NCBI GenBank assembly: GCA_946478865.1
Contig: CAMLDO010000007.1
Coordinates: 23,574-87,573 of the forward strand
Direction: 5' to 3'
Length of the DNA stretch: 64,000 nucleotides
DNA from: an uncultured Methylobacillus sp.
Lineage (GTDB): Bacteria; Pseudomonadota; Gammaproteobacteria; Burkholderiales; Methylophilaceae
Made by a program: the position numbers and the translations under genes. Shown piece by piece: positions 9,224 through 17,947 of the stretch. Below the pieces are notes generated by a model. It worked only from the letters and a program-made list of their open reading frames with translations. It was not told the DNA's origin and did no database searches. How positions within the stretch are numbered: the stretch's first letter is position 1; each line of letters begins with the position of its first letter.

Positions 9224-10189
9224 ATGAACGATCTGACCAAAAAAGTAATCCGCATCCTGATCACACTAAGCCTGGTAGCGCTCGCTATCGTCATGGGGCG
9301 CAAGCTATGGGTGCACTACATGGATTCTCCGTGGACGCGCGATGGCCGGGTGCGGGCAGATGTAGCTAATATCGCCTCGGATGTATCCGGGCTGGTGACA
9401 ACCGTCGCGGTCAAGGACAATCAATATGTGAAGCGCGGCGAAGTGCTGTTTCGTATCGACGCCGAACGCTACCGGCATGCGCTGGCCCAGGCCCAGGCCG
9501 TGGTCGAGCAGCGCAAGATCATGCTGGAAATAAAGCGCGGGCAGGCCGCGCGCCGCGCCCTGCTGGACGATGAAGTGGTCTCGCGCGAAAACCGCGAGGA
9601 CACCGACCTGATCGCCAACAGCGCCAAAGCCGATTACGACGACGCCATCGCCCAGCGCGACCTTGCCAAACTCAACCTGGAGCGTACCGCTGTTCGGGCG
9701 CCGGTCGACGGCTGGGTTTCCAATCTGCTGGTGCGCCCCGGCGATTTCGCCCAGGCCGGTGCGCCCAAGCTAGCGCTGATCGACCGCGATTCCTACTGGG
9801 TGTACGGCTACTTCGAAGAGCACAAGCTGGCGCTGATGCATGTGGGCGACCCCGCGGAAGTGCGGATGCTGGGCACGGACCAGGTACTCCAGGGTCATGT
9901 CGAAAGCATCGCGCGCGGCATTACCGACCGCGACAACCCCACCGACGTGCGCCTCCTGGCCAACGTCAACCCGAGCTTCAACTGGGTGCGGTTAGCGCAG
10001 CGCGTGCCGGTACGCATCCATCTGGACGCAGTCCCTGCAGACTTCACTCTGGTCGCCGGCATGACCTGCACCGTGATTGTCCATCCGGAAAAGGCACGGG
10101 AAACAAAGCCGGCGTCAGCCACAAAACCTGCTGTGCCGGGCGTGGGGCGTACGATACACTCCGCCAGTCAGCACAAGCATGCGGCTTGA
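9224..10189 (+). CDS. HlyD-family periplasmic adaptor of the FUSC efflux system
   Basis: A 321-residue membrane-fusion protein: one N-terminal membrane helix (about 8-28), a biotinyl-lipoyl half motif near NIASDVSGLVTTVAV, a short coiled-coil hairpin, the second lipoyl half (RAPVDGWVSNLLVRPGD) and a beta-barrel. It links the inner-membrane pump to the outer-membrane channel. I take the ATG at 9224, preceded by GAGGTGGG, rather than the TTG at 9209. The C-terminal 25 residues are low-complexity. Confidence 0.9.
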   Translation: MNDLTKKVIRILITLSLVALAIVMGRKLWVHYMDSPWTRDGRVRADVANIASDVSGLVTTVAVKDNQYVKRGEVLFRIDAERYRHALAQAQAVVEQRKIMLEIKRGQAARRALLDDEVVSRENREDTDLIANSAKADYDDAIAQRDLAKLNLERTAVRAPVDGWVSNLLVRPGDFAQAGAPKLALIDRDSYWVYGYFEEHKLALMHVGDPAEVRMLGTDQVLQGHVESIARGITDRDNPTDVRLLANVNPSFNWVRLAQRVPVRIHLDAVPADFTLVAGMTCTVIVHPEKARETKPASATKPAVPGVGRTIHSASQHKHAA

Positions 10190-10267
10190 AAACGCGGGCA
10201 TTTCTGGATTAAGTCCCCGATCCGGGCGGGCTTGATTTAGTAGCGACCTACCTGAATCCGGGTAGCG

Positions 10268-10870
10268 TCACTTGATGTAAGTTTTCAGAGCGCCCAAGGC
10301 AAAGTTGCAGGTTTGCGTTAACTCCTTGGCGCTCGAACCATCCTTGGCGCGCAGCGCCATCCCATGCACGAGCGTCATCATGAATTCCGCTAGCTCCTTG
10401 GCGCTCGCCCCTTCCTTCAGCTGTCCTTCCTTGGATGCACGCTTGAAGCGTTGCTCACAGGCCTCTTTGTAATTGGCCCTGAGCTTTCGAAGTTGCTTTA
10501 CGTGTTCGATATGTTCCGGCGCGCAGTTGATGGCCGCGCTCATGACCAGACAGCTGGAGGGATTACGGGCACTGGTAAATATCTCGACACTGGCTTTGAG
10601 TGAGTTTTCGACAGCCTCATAAATGTCCTGCGTTTCCATCAAGGCTTTGAGCGGACCATCTTCCACGATTTTGGAGTAGGCCTTGACCACTTCCTCGAAC
10701 AGCTTGTCCTTGTTCCCAAAAGCAGCGTAGACACTCGGCGCCTTGACTCCAAGGGTTTGGATGATGTCTGCCATCGTCGTGCCCTCGTAGCCTTTTTCCC
10801 AAAACAAGTGCATGGCTGCGGTCAGAGCGGCCTCTCGATCAAACGTTCTCGGTCTACCGGCGGGTGGCAT
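10268..10870 (-). CDS. TetR/AcrR-family transcriptional regulator
   Basis: 200 residues. The N-terminal helix-turn-helix (FDREAALTAAMHLFWEKGYE then TTMADIIQTLGVKAPSVYAA) and a C-terminal ligand domain with a conserved cysteine (SSCLVM) are typical of the TetR_C group that senses electrophiles or oxidants. It is divergent from an SDR gene, and two 18-base near-identical sites lie between them. Confidence 0.92.
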   Translation of the reverse strand: MPPAGRPRTFDREAALTAAMHLFWEKGYEGTTMADIIQTLGVKAPSVYAAFGNKDKLFEEVVKAYSKIVEDGPLKALMETQDIYEAVENSLKASVEIFTSARNPSSCLVMSAAINCAPEHIEHVKQLRKLRANYKEACEQRFKRASKEGQLKEGASAKELAEFMMTLVHGMALRAKDGSSAKELTQTCNFALGALKTYIK

Positions 10871-10900
10871 CTTTGCTCCTGAATCAGGCTCTCAAAATTA

Positions 10901-10918
10901 ATATAACTTAGATTACAT
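10901..10918 (-). promoter_or_regulatory. TetR operator copy 1
   Basis: Read on the minus strand it is ATGTAATCTAAGTTATAT, matching copy 2 (10953-10970) at 15 of 18 positions. Both are pseudo-palindromic around TAATCYAAGTTA. Confidence 0.55.
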
Positions 10919-10952
10919 AAATATCTTGACAAGTGCAAACCCCGCCCAAATA

Positions 10953-10970
10953 ATATAATCCAAGTTACAT
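10953..10970 (+). promoter_or_regulatory. TetR operator copy 2
   Basis: ATATAATCCAAGTTACAT, inverted relative to copy 1, about 34 bases away. A TTGACA at 10926-10931 lies between the copies and could be the -35 element for the SDR gene, with copy 2 covering the -10 region. Confidence 0.55.
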
Positions 10971-11043
10971 AATTAAAGATCCCAGTGGAAAACTTTAGTT
11001 GGCTAACTCTCTCATCACCTTAAAACTTGGAAAGGATTGGATC

Positions 11044-11838
11044 ATGAGTACTACTCACAAAGGCACAGCTCTTATCACCGGGGCATCCACGGGCTTGGGA
11101 GCCGTATATGCGGATCGTCTCGCAAAACGCGGCTACGACCTCATTCTGGTTGCCCGCGACAAAACGAAGCTGCAACATGTTGCAGACAGCATCCGCACCG
11201 AATATGGCAAGCAGGTCGAAATTGTTCCGGCAGACCTCACCCGCAAGGAAGATTTAAGCAGAATCGAAACGCGCTTGCGTGAAGACGCTTCCATCTCTCT
11301 CCTGGTAAATAACGCCGGGCTGGGCGCCACCAGCAAACTCGTGGATTCGAATCTCGACGATATCGAAAACCTCATCGCGCTGAATGTCACGGCCTTGACC
11401 AGATTGTCGGGTGCAGCGGTGCCGGGCTTTGTGCAGCGCAAAAATGGTGCCGTCATCAATATTTCATCCATTGTTGCCCTGGCCCCGGAACTGTTGAATG
11501 GCGCTTACAGCGGAAGCAAGGCTTATGTCGTGAACTTTACCCAATCCATGCATCATGAATTGAGCGAGCATGGCATCCAGGTGCAAGCCGTATTGCCGGG
11601 GGCGATCGATACCCCGTTCTGGGACAAGTCCGGCCTTCCGGTACAACATCTCCCCTCGCAAATCGTAATGACGCCGGAAAATCTTGTGGATGCAGCGCTT
11701 GCAGGCTTCGATAAGGGTGAACTGATTACGATCCCTTCATTGCCTGACATCCAGGATTGGGAAACCGTAGAACATGCAAGAAAAGCCCTGGCACCTAATC
11801 TTTCGCACACCGTCCCGGCAAGCCGGTATCTGAATTAG
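11044..11838 (+). CDS. SDR-family oxidoreductase
   Basis: 264 residues. TGASTGLG nucleotide motif near residue 12, NNAG near 90, catalytic serine in INISS and the Tyr-x3-Lys pair in YSGSK. The ATG at 11044 is preceded by AAAGGA, better than an in-frame TTG 45 bases upstream. It is divergent from a TetR regulator that should repress it. Proteins of this group reduce aldehydes or ketones; the true substrate is unknown. Confidence 0.9.
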   Translation: MSTTHKGTALITGASTGLGAVYADRLAKRGYDLILVARDKTKLQHVADSIRTEYGKQVEIVPADLTRKEDLSRIETRLREDASISLLVNNAGLGATSKLVDSNLDDIENLIALNVTALTRLSGAAVPGFVQRKNGAVINISSIVALAPELLNGAYSGSKAYVVNFTQSMHHELSEHGIQVQAVLPGAIDTPFWDKSGLPVQHLPSQIVMTPENLVDAALAGFDKGELITIPSLPDIQDWETVEHARKALAPNLSHTVPASRYLN

Positions 11839-11862
11839 AAGTTCTGGCGCAAGTTATTAATT

Positions 11863-11892
11863 AAAAGCCCGCAAATGCGGGCTTTTGTTTTA
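11863..11892 (+). terminator. Rho-independent terminator after SDR gene
   Basis: Perfect 10-base arms AAAAGCCCGC/GCGGGCTTTT with a 4-base loop, then TTTTGTTTT. Confidence 0.85.
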
Positions 11893-11904
11893 ACTCGAGG
11901 CCAG

Positions 11905-14760
11905 CTATAGGCTTCTATACAAACGTATCTGATTACGCCCGGACTCCTTGGCTTCATACATGGCGTGATCAGCTCTTTTGAGCAACTCATCCGGGCTGAC
12001 TTGGTGATCGATGAACAAGGCGATGCCAACACTGCACGTGCAATGATGCTCCACCGAGTTTTGGATGGTGGCCTCCGGCGGAGCTTGCAATAAATAAGGC
12101 TCAGCCAGAGCCATTCGAATTTTTCCTGCTACCAGTTCGGCTTGCCGGACGGATTCCGCTTCGTCCGCATTCAGTTCGCTGAGCAATACCACGAACTCAT
12201 CCCCGCCGAAACGCGACACAGTGTCCGTGGCGCGCACGCAACTGTTGATTCTTCTGGCCACTTCGATCAGCAGCTGGTCGCCCACAGCATGGCCGTAGTT
12301 ATCATTGAGCGGCTTGAAGTTGTCCAGATCGAGGAACATCAATGCCCCATGGAGACCGCTGCGGTTGCTCGTAGCCATGGCCTGGACCAGCCGGTCATGC
12401 AGAAGGCGACGGTTCGGCAACTGCGTCAAGCTGTCGTAAAACGCGAGATTTCGAATCACCTCTTCGGAATGTTTGCGTTCGGTAATGTCGAACAGAGTGG
12501 TACGGCTTCTCACAAAATTGCCGTCAGTGTCGTAGATGGCTACTGCATTGATAAGACCGGTGAACATCGTTCCGTCCTTGCGGATGAAATCGAACTCCAG
12601 ATCGCTCAGATATCCCCGGTCAACGAGTTTAGGATAGTTTTCATCGAATATTTTCTTGCTCGCCGGGCTAATGAAGTCGTCCCATTTCTTTTTTCCCATG
12701 ACTTCATCACGTGAATAGCCTAGCCATGAAAGCTCGGTATCGTTGATACGGGAGATTTCTCCGTCCTTGTCCAGAGAGTGATATCCGCAGGGTGCATGAT
12801 TGTATAAATCCTCGATCTCTTCATAGGACTGCTGCAACAGCTCTTCGGACTCTTTGCGCGTGGTGATGTCCTGCAAGGTTCCGCTGCATCGGATGACCTG
12901 CCCCAAAGAGTTGTAAACATTCTCGCCTTGATGATGTACATGCTTGATGCGGCCGTCGGAGAAAAGCAGGCGATATTCGAGACTGTATGCCCTGCGGTGA
13001 GTCGATTCGCTCAAGGCTTTGCTGACATGCGCAAGGTCATCCGGATGAACGCACTTCATCAAGGTATCGATGGTGAGGCTATGCCGGGCCGGATCAAGCT
13101 CAAGAACGCGATACATCTCATCCGAACAAACCACACTGCCGCTCGCAAAGTCGCGCTCCCAGCTCCCGACATGCGCAATGCTTTGCGCTTGCTTGAGCTG
13201 CTCCTCGCTTTTGCGAAGCTCGCTCGTCATATCCTGCGCCCACTTCACTGCCTGAGCGCGCCCTGAGGCCAACTGCCAAACCAGCATGGACAGCAGCAAC
13301 ATCATGAGGAGGCCGCTGAGTCTGATTACCGTGACTTTTCCGGTATCGATCCCTGCATCGAACAAGGGGAGCGACTGCAACCGGATCGTCCAGACATGGC
13401 CGGCAATTTTTACAGCTTGAGTGGACTGAAACCGCGGCTCCTGCGAATCGCGCCTTGGCTGGCTGTGATACATCAGGGTTTCCGGGCTTGCAGAAGTGCC
13501 ATCGTAGATGGCGAGGTCGATGTTATTGATCTGTTCGCCCAGTATTCCCTGCATGAGGTCGTCCATGCGGAATGCGGCATAGACCCAGCCGACGATATTC
13601 GCGCGCCGCTGTTCGGGCGTGGCGTGCATATGGCCCTGCCGATACACAGGCAAATACATCAGGCAGCCAGCCTGCTCGTCTTGCCCGTTTTCCTGTATCA
13701 GCTTGACCTTGCCCGACAAAGCCGGTTCGCTCCGATCCCGGGCACGTTCCATGGCTGCGCGCCGCGTCGGTTCCGAAAACATGTCGTAACCAATGGCCCG
13801 CAAATTCCTTCCGGAATAGGGTTCGATGTAAACAATCGCGGAATAAAGCTCGCGTTTGCCGTCGGGACGGATGTCATATTCCGGGAAGCCCTCACCGCGA
13901 ATAGCCGTTACATGTTTAGCTTTTTCTTCCGGAGGAATCACCAGGGAAAATCCCACCCCTTGTATTCCAGGGTAGTGCTTTTCCAGATTCAGCGAGCTGA
14001 CGTAATGATGGAACTCCGTCCTGTCGACATCGTAAGACGAGAGATACAAGCCTCTGACGCTGCGCAGAACCTGTTCGTAAATCTGCAGCCGTTGCTCGAC
14101 GCGCAGCACGATTTCACGTGTCTGGTAATCGAAATTGTCCTGCTGGCTCTGACGGGCGGTAGTGAAAGCAGCGTTTTGCAGGAAATAAATCGCGGCAAGA
14201 CCGGTAATCAACACTACGAGTATCGGATAGGCGATCGTGCGAATCCGGCTCCGCCATAGTTCGCGGGGTTCGCCGATCACCATCATGGTCAGAGGAAACA
14301 ACACGATGACGCCAAACGTATCGCCAAACCACCAGGATGCCCAGTTGGAAAGATAGCTGGCCGAATCGACAAACCCCAATGCCCAAAGGCCACTCACGGA
14401 GAGGGTGGCGCTGGTCAGGCAAATCACGGGAGCGAGCAACAGGAAACGCAAGATGTCGCGCCTGTTATCGAACAAGGCCGGATATCCGATCACCCGGCGT
14501 AACGCCCATCCTCCCGCTGCCGCTTGCAGCATGGACGCGAACGCAATGATCATCGCCACCTGCGTGCCGATCGCAGTAATCTGTTTGCCCGAAGAGTAGT
14601 CAACCCAGAGGTTGAGCAGCAAGGAGCCAACAAAAATCCAGGGCAGGGATTTTTTGCCGACGACAAAAGAGGCGGCAACAGCAATGCCAGCGGGAGGGAA
14701 GATGGGAGATGCGTAGCCAGGCGGTAGGGCCAGCATCAAGCCCAGTATCCCGCTGGTCAC
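11905..14760 (-). CDS. Membrane diguanylate cyclase: MASE1-CHASE-PAS-PAS-GGDEF
   Basis: A 951-residue signalling protein. A multi-helix MASE1 sensor (about 1-200) leads to a periplasmic CHASE domain (about 220-440), a membrane helix near 470-490, two PAS domains (about 520-640 and 655-775) and a GGDEF domain (about 780-945). The active motif RFGGDEF is intact, and RATD five residues upstream is the inhibitory product-binding site, so it should make cyclic di-GMP with feedback control. The only listed start is GTG at 14760, but the frame stays open 12 codons further (reading FILYILLLIAYV), which would complete the first MASE1 helix without a normal start codon. Confidence 0.9.
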   Translation of the reverse strand: MTSGILGLMLALPPGYASPIFPPAGIAVAASFVVGKKSLPWIFVGSLLLNLWVDYSSGKQITAIGTQVAMIIAFASMLQAAAGGWALRRVIGYPALFDNRRDILRFLLLAPVICLTSATLSVSGLWALGFVDSASYLSNWASWWFGDTFGVIVLFPLTMMVIGEPRELWRSRIRTIAYPILVVLITGLAAIYFLQNAAFTTARQSQQDNFDYQTREIVLRVEQRLQIYEQVLRSVRGLYLSSYDVDRTEFHHYVSSLNLEKHYPGIQGVGFSLVIPPEEKAKHVTAIRGEGFPEYDIRPDGKRELYSAIVYIEPYSGRNLRAIGYDMFSEPTRRAAMERARDRSEPALSGKVKLIQENGQDEQAGCLMYLPVYRQGHMHATPEQRRANIVGWVYAAFRMDDLMQGILGEQINNIDLAIYDGTSASPETLMYHSQPRRDSQEPRFQSTQAVKIAGHVWTIRLQSLPLFDAGIDTGKVTVIRLSGLLMMLLLSMLVWQLASGRAQAVKWAQDMTSELRKSEEQLKQAQSIAHVGSWERDFASGSVVCSDEMYRVLELDPARHSLTIDTLMKCVHPDDLAHVSKALSESTHRRAYSLEYRLLFSDGRIKHVHHQGENVYNSLGQVIRCSGTLQDITTRKESEELLQQSYEEIEDLYNHAPCGYHSLDKDGEISRINDTELSWLGYSRDEVMGKKKWDDFISPASKKIFDENYPKLVDRGYLSDLEFDFIRKDGTMFTGLINAVAIYDTDGNFVRSRTTLFDITERKHSEEVIRNLAFYDSLTQLPNRRLLHDRLVQAMATSNRSGLHGALMFLDLDNFKPLNDNYGHAVGDQLLIEVARRINSCVRATDTVSRFGGDEFVVLLSELNADEAESVRQAELVAGKIRMALAEPYLLQAPPEATIQNSVEHHCTCSVGIALFIDHQVSPDELLKRADHAMYEAKESGRNQIRLYRSL

Positions 14761-14973
14761 GTAGGCGATGAGAAGGAGAATGTACAGAATAAAACCCTAA
14801 AAATTATTCAAACATCCGAGTTTAGTATGCACTATCTCACTACCCAAAATACATATCGTGTTATGAATAGTCAATTAAAAAGACAGATATATCTTAAATA
14901 TCCGTTGAGCTAATCTTTACACTTGCTGCATCACCTTTGCGATATTCGTCGGCATAGCGAATACCGTTGCGAT

Positions 14974-15007
14974 CAATCAAAAAGGGGCCGAAGCCCCTTT
15001 TTGATTG
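14974..15007 (-). terminator. Strong terminator after the epimerase-like gene
   Basis: Perfect 15-base arms (CAATCAAAAAGGGGC and its complement) around loop CGAA. It lies 13 bases past the stop of the minus-strand reductase and could work in both directions. Confidence 0.85.
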
Positions 15008-15019
15008 CCATGACGATCA

Positions 15020-15925
15020 TTATTTCCACAAAAGCGGTCGCGGTGAGAATCCGAGCTCTTTCTTCGCCCGGCTGTTGGAGGCGCCCGTCAAACGGGTGTG
15101 GTAAAAGACTGCTTCCTCTCCGATCGCCTTGAGCGCGTCTTCCACGCTCATGCGCTGCGGTTGGGGCGCATTCGCCCATTTTGCAAAGGCCGGCAGCCAT
15201 TCGGCGACGGGCAAAGGATCGTCATCCACCACGTTGTAGATTCCCGGCGGGGCCGTCAGCGCAGCCACCGTGGCGGCAACAGCATCATCGAGGTGGACAA
15301 AAGACCAGACGCCGTTGCCTTCTCCGATGATCACCGATTCATGGTTCCTCAACTGGTCTGCAATCGCGCCATCCGGCCGGTACCAGGTGGTGGGGCCATA
15401 GAAAAAGCCGTAACGCAAAACGACACCTTCCAGTGTGGGCGAGCTGATGACTTTCTCGTCATGCGCACCGGTGGCCCACGCGCTCACACCGACTTCGCCC
15501 GGAGCGTTGTGCCGAAACCCGGCGGTTTCATCGGCGAGCTGGCCTGCGGGCGCGTCGAGGAAAAAGCCGCGCGACTGGACAATCAACCGGCTTACTCCCA
15601 GCTCCTCGGCAGCAGCCAGAAGATTGCCGCTTCCCTCGCGCTTGAGGCGGGTATCGTGGGGCAAGGACTTGATGATCTCTGCCGGATTTGCAGGCAGCCA
15701 GGTGAGCTGGTCGATCACCACATCGGGCGCTGCCGCCTCTATGGCCGCCCGCACTGCCTGCCGGTCGAAGGCATCGACATGGGAAACCTGCGCTCCCAGC
15801 TCACGCAATCGATTCGCCCCGGTCCCGGCGCGTGTCATGCCGGTGACCTCATGGCCGAGCGTGCACAATGCCCGCACGAGCGGTAAACCGATGGTGCCTG
15901 TAGCGCCTGCGACAAATATTTTCAT
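15020..15925 (-). CDS. NAD(P)-dependent epimerase/reductase-like protein (extended SDR)
   Basis: 301 residues with an N-terminal Rossmann motif GATGTIGLP and an atypical-extended SDR fold (VVLRYGFFYGP, WSFVHLDDAV, IYNVVDD). The YGFFYG segment replaces the usual YxxxK context, so catalysis may differ from true epimerases. A strong AAGGAGAGA ribosome site precedes the ATG. It lies 31 bases downstream of the cupin gene, probably in one transcript controlled by the divergent MocR regulator. A decayed relative lies at 1443-1552. Confidence 0.85.
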   Translation of the reverse strand: MKIFVAGATGTIGLPLVRALCTLGHEVTGMTRAGTGANRLRELGAQVSHVDAFDRQAVRAAIEAAAPDVVIDQLTWLPANPAEIIKSLPHDTRLKREGSGNLLAAAEELGVSRLIVQSRGFFLDAPAGQLADETAGFRHNAPGEVGVSAWATGAHDEKVISSPTLEGVVLRYGFFYGPTTWYRPDGAIADQLRNHESVIIGEGNGVWSFVHLDDAVAATVAALTAPPGIYNVVDDDPLPVAEWLPAFAKWANAPQPQRMSVEDALKAIGEEAVFYHTRLTGASNSRAKKELGFSPRPLLWK

Positions 15926-15956
15926 GTATCTCTCCTTGTTCTTTATTTTGATGTCT

Positions 15957-16373
15957 TTACTTGGCGGGAACCGTCAGTTGCTTGTCGTCCGTATCCACCA
16001 CGAACACGGCAAGCAGCTTGGCGGGTTCGGTTTTGCTCGCATTGCGGCTCACGGGATGGCGCGAGCCCGGCGTTTCATGGAAGCTTTCGCCCGCCTGATA
16101 GACCTTCTTGGGCCCGTCATTCACTTGAGACTCGATGGCGCCCGAGACGACATAGGCGTAGATGAAGGCCGATTTGGCATGGAGATGCGAAGGCGAAGCG
16201 CCGCCGGGCTCATAATCGACGATCACTGCAACGAGCGATTTCCCAGGGATGTTGGTGATGGGCTGGTTGAAGTTGGGAGTGACGTGGTCGCCCGTGCCAT
16301 GCGCAGCCGCAGGCAGCGCAACAGCGATAGCAAATGCCGCGAGGATGGTATTGATAGCAAAGAGAAATTTCAT
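15957..16373 (-). CDS. Secreted cupin-domain protein
   Basis: 138 residues: a signal peptide ending around ALPAAAHG, then a small cupin barrel. Metal-ligand candidates are the histidines in SPSHLHAKSAF and ETPGSRHPVSRN, with the two cupin boxes separated normally. It is likely a periplasmic metal-binding protein of unknown substrate. Ribosome site AGGAGAA. It is first in a two-gene unit and divergent from a MocR-type regulator. Confidence 0.87.
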   Translation of the reverse strand: MKFLFAINTILAAFAIAVALPAAAHGTGDHVTPNFNQPITNIPGKSLVAVIVDYEPGGASPSHLHAKSAFIYAYVVSGAIESQVNDGPKKVYQAGESFHETPGSRHPVSRNASKTEPAKLLAVFVVDTDDKQLTVPAK

Positions 16374-16421
16374 GACCGTTCTCCTGGTTTCAAGATTTTG
16401 GGATTACATTGTCATGTTCGT

Positions 16422-16467
16422 GTGGTACAAATAAAAGAACCAAGAATTAATTCTTTTTGTGTACCAC
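16422..16467. promoter_or_regulatory. Inverted repeats between cupin and MocR genes
   Basis: GTGGTACA (16422-16429) and TGTACCAC (16460-16467) are perfect arms. Between them is a separate 14-base palindrome AAGAATTAATTCTT (16442-16455). Both outer arms are followed inward by an A-rich AAAAGAA-like stretch, so the similarity exceeds the 8-base core. Confidence 0.55.
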
Positions 16468-16471
16468 GGAT

Positions 16472-17890
16472 ATGGACAAGCCCCTACATCTCGAACTTGA
16501 TCGCTCCGCCAAGATGCCTCTGGCGGAACAGATCCGCAAAGGGATCAGCACGGCTATCGAGAACGGCGTGCTTGCTCCGGGCGCCCGCCTTCCTTCCTGG
16601 CTCGATCTTGCCGCCCAACTTGGCGTAGCGCGCGGAACCGTGCGCCTAGCGTACGAACGGCTTACCGACGCGCAACTCATCGTGGCCTCCCGGGCTACCG
16701 GAACCCGCGTCGCGGATCGACCACAGAGAGTCATCAAGGAGGATGAACCGCCGGATCCCGGCTCCTTCATGAACATGTATCAGGAGCTCATGGCCGGCCC
16801 CGCCGTTTTCCAGATGGGCGTTCCCGCCCAAGAAACCTTGCCGGCCAAGCTTTTCAGCCGGGTACGTTCTTATGCCGCACGAGCCGAATTGAGCAAGGCT
16901 TCGCTTTACCCCGACCCTCGCGGCGAAATCGAACTGCGGCGCGAAATAGCAGCCTACCTCGCCATTGCGCGGGGTATCGAATGCTCGCCCTCGCAAATCT
17001 TCATTACAGGCGGCTTTGGTTCGGGCCTTGGGTTGGCGCTGCGGGTGCTGGGCCTTCAGGACAGCACGGCGTGGCTGGAAGAACCGAGCTTTCCCATTAC
17101 ACGCCATGGTCTGGAACTCGCCGGACTGGCTATCGCGCCGATACCGGTGGATGAAGAAGGGATCGATGTCGACTACGGCATAAGGAAAGAGCCGAATGCC
17201 GCGGTTGTGGTGGTGACACCGGGGCAGCAGGCACCGCTCGGCGTCACCCTCTCGTTGGCAAGACGCTTGCGGCTGCTGGATTGGGCGGCACAGGAAGGCA
17301 AGTGGATCATCGAGGATGACTACCTGAGCGAATTGCAGCTGGAGGCCCGAGCCGCGCCTTCCATTGCATCGCTGGATCGCGCGGGACGCGTCATCCATAT
17401 CGGTTCATTCAGCAAAACCATCACGCCGACCTTGCGCCTGGGCTTTGTCGTGGCGCCCGCTCAGCTCGCGTCCCGCTTCGCTGAAGTCGCCGCCTGCCTT
17501 GCTCCGGCCCCCATGCCCGCCGTGCAATTGGCGACAGCGGAATTCATGCGCGAAGGGCACTACATGCGTCATCTTCGCCGCACCAAGCGGCTGTATTCAT
17601 TGCAGCAGGATGCGTTGCTCAAATACCTGCGGCAGCAGGCTCAGGGGATCGAAATTGCGACCGCCGGATTGGCGGTGCTCGTGAGTTTGCCGGATGGCAC
17701 GGATGATATTGCACTCGTGAAAAAAGCCCTGGCGTATGGAATGGCCCCGGCTCCGCTTTCGGTGTGGTACGTATCCCCTGCAACAGCGCGATCCGGCCTG
17801 CTGCTCGGCATTTCAACCGCACCGCAGCGGCATATCGCGACGTCTTGCGACCGCCTTCTGGAACTCCTGAAATCAGCCGGCGTAGCGTGA
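16472..17890 (+). CDS. MocR-type regulator (GntR helix-turn-helix plus aminotransferase-like domain)
   Basis: About 472 residues. The N-terminal winged helix (MPLAEQIRKGISTAIENG, then LGVARGTVRLAYERL) is fused to a fold-type I aminotransferase domain. The PLP lysine is in IGSFSKTITPTLRLGF, preceded by the IIEDDYLSEL aspartate motif, so cofactor binding is expected. MocR proteins act as PLP-dependent regulators rather than enzymes. It probably controls the divergent cupin-reductase unit. I use the ATG at 16472 rather than the TTG at 16457. Confidence 0.9.
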   Translation: MDKPLHLELDRSAKMPLAEQIRKGISTAIENGVLAPGARLPSWLDLAAQLGVARGTVRLAYERLTDAQLIVASRATGTRVADRPQRVIKEDEPPDPGSFMNMYQELMAGPAVFQMGVPAQETLPAKLFSRVRSYAARAELSKASLYPDPRGEIELRREIAAYLAIARGIECSPSQIFITGGFGSGLGLALRVLGLQDSTAWLEEPSFPITRHGLELAGLAIAPIPVDEEGIDVDYGIRKEPNAAVVVVTPGQQAPLGVTLSLARRLRLLDWAAQEGKWIIEDDYLSELQLEARAAPSIASLDRAGRVIHIGSFSKTITPTLRLGFVVAPAQLASRFAEVAACLAPAPMPAVQLATAEFMREGHYMRHLRRTKRLYSLQQDALLKYLRQQAQGIEIATAGLAVLVSLPDGTDDIALVKKALAYGMAPAPLSVWYVSPATARSGLLLGISTAPQRHIATSCDRLLELLKSAGVA

Positions 17891-17947
17891 GATGGCTTAT
17901 CCCGAAGCGCGGTTTTTGTCGCAGCAATCAGTCATAAAGAGAAAACG

